From NCBI GenBank assembly GCA_964458835.1, contig CAYWKV010000153.1, forward strand, positions 1 to 7,478: 7,478 nt of DNA. Direction: 5' to 3'. The DNA is from JAHJQQ01 sp964458835. GTDB taxonomy: Bacteria > Pseudomonadota > Gammaproteobacteria > Thiohalobacterales > Thiohalobacteraceae. Under the pieces are notes generated by a model that had not been told where the DNA came from, made no database searches, and worked only from the letters and a program-made list of their open reading frames with translations. Numbering within the stretch: position 1 is the stretch's first letter; the number at the start of each line of letters is the position of its first letter. Shown one piece after another: positions 7,470-7,478 of this stretch. Both the position numbers and the translations under genes were made by a program.

Positions 7470-7478
7470 ATGGCACGG
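7470..7478 (+). CDS. Possible start of the next gene (only three codons visible)
   Basis: ATG-GCA-CGG closes the window after 177 bases without a plus-strand gene. Only Met-Ala-Arg can be read and no clear ribosome site precedes it. In Pseudomonas-type gene order the M16 pair is followed by the 16S rRNA methyltransferase gene rsmD, so that would be my guess from context alone. Confidence 0.25.

Overview
The window is high-GC bacterial DNA, almost certainly from a gammaproteobacterium. It carries the cell-division and protein-targeting cluster ftsY-ftsE-ftsX on the minus strand. Diverging from it is a pair of secreted M16 peptidase genes, an arrangement I know from Pseudomonas and other gammaproteobacteria. 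The sequence does not allow a species call.

Minus strand, read in the direction of transcription: ftsY (4503-3454, the SRP receptor GTPase); a 379-bp repeat-filled gap; ftsE (3074-2400, ABC ATPase); ftsX (2403-1399, membrane partner, joined to ftsE by a GTGA stop/start overlap); a 94-bp spacer with a small hairpin; then a diguanylate cyclase response regulator (1304 to beyond position 1). The cyclase has two receiver domains followed by GGDEF. Its first receiver has lost the phosphoacceptor Asp, its second receiver is intact, and its product-inhibition site is altered. In the gammaproteobacterial order I know, rpoH follows ftsX; here the cyclase takes that place.

Plus strand: two M16-family genes (4568-5989 and 5979-7292) overlap by 11 bp. 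The first keeps the full HxxEH...E zinc site. The second has lost it but keeps the C-terminal REKRGLSYSVYS-type segment that the first lacks. They look like an obligate active/inactive pair exported to the periplasm. A 186-bp non-coding tail with two GC-rich hairpins follows, and a possible next start codon lies at 7470.

The most unusual part is 3075-3453 between ftsY and ftsE. Two arms of a perfect 33-bp inverted repeat, each made of three 10-bp units, surround a 63-bp centre. Arrays of a 7-bp unit (GAGGAGT on one side, its complement ACTCCTC on the other) flank these arms and run right up to the ftsE start codon and into the ftsY stop codon. In the ftsY-ftsE transcript the whole block could fold into one long hairpin that includes the ftsE start region, which has no visible Shine-Dalgarno sequence. 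This block also contains a 10-N gap and a poly-C tract that look like assembly artefacts, so its true length is uncertain.
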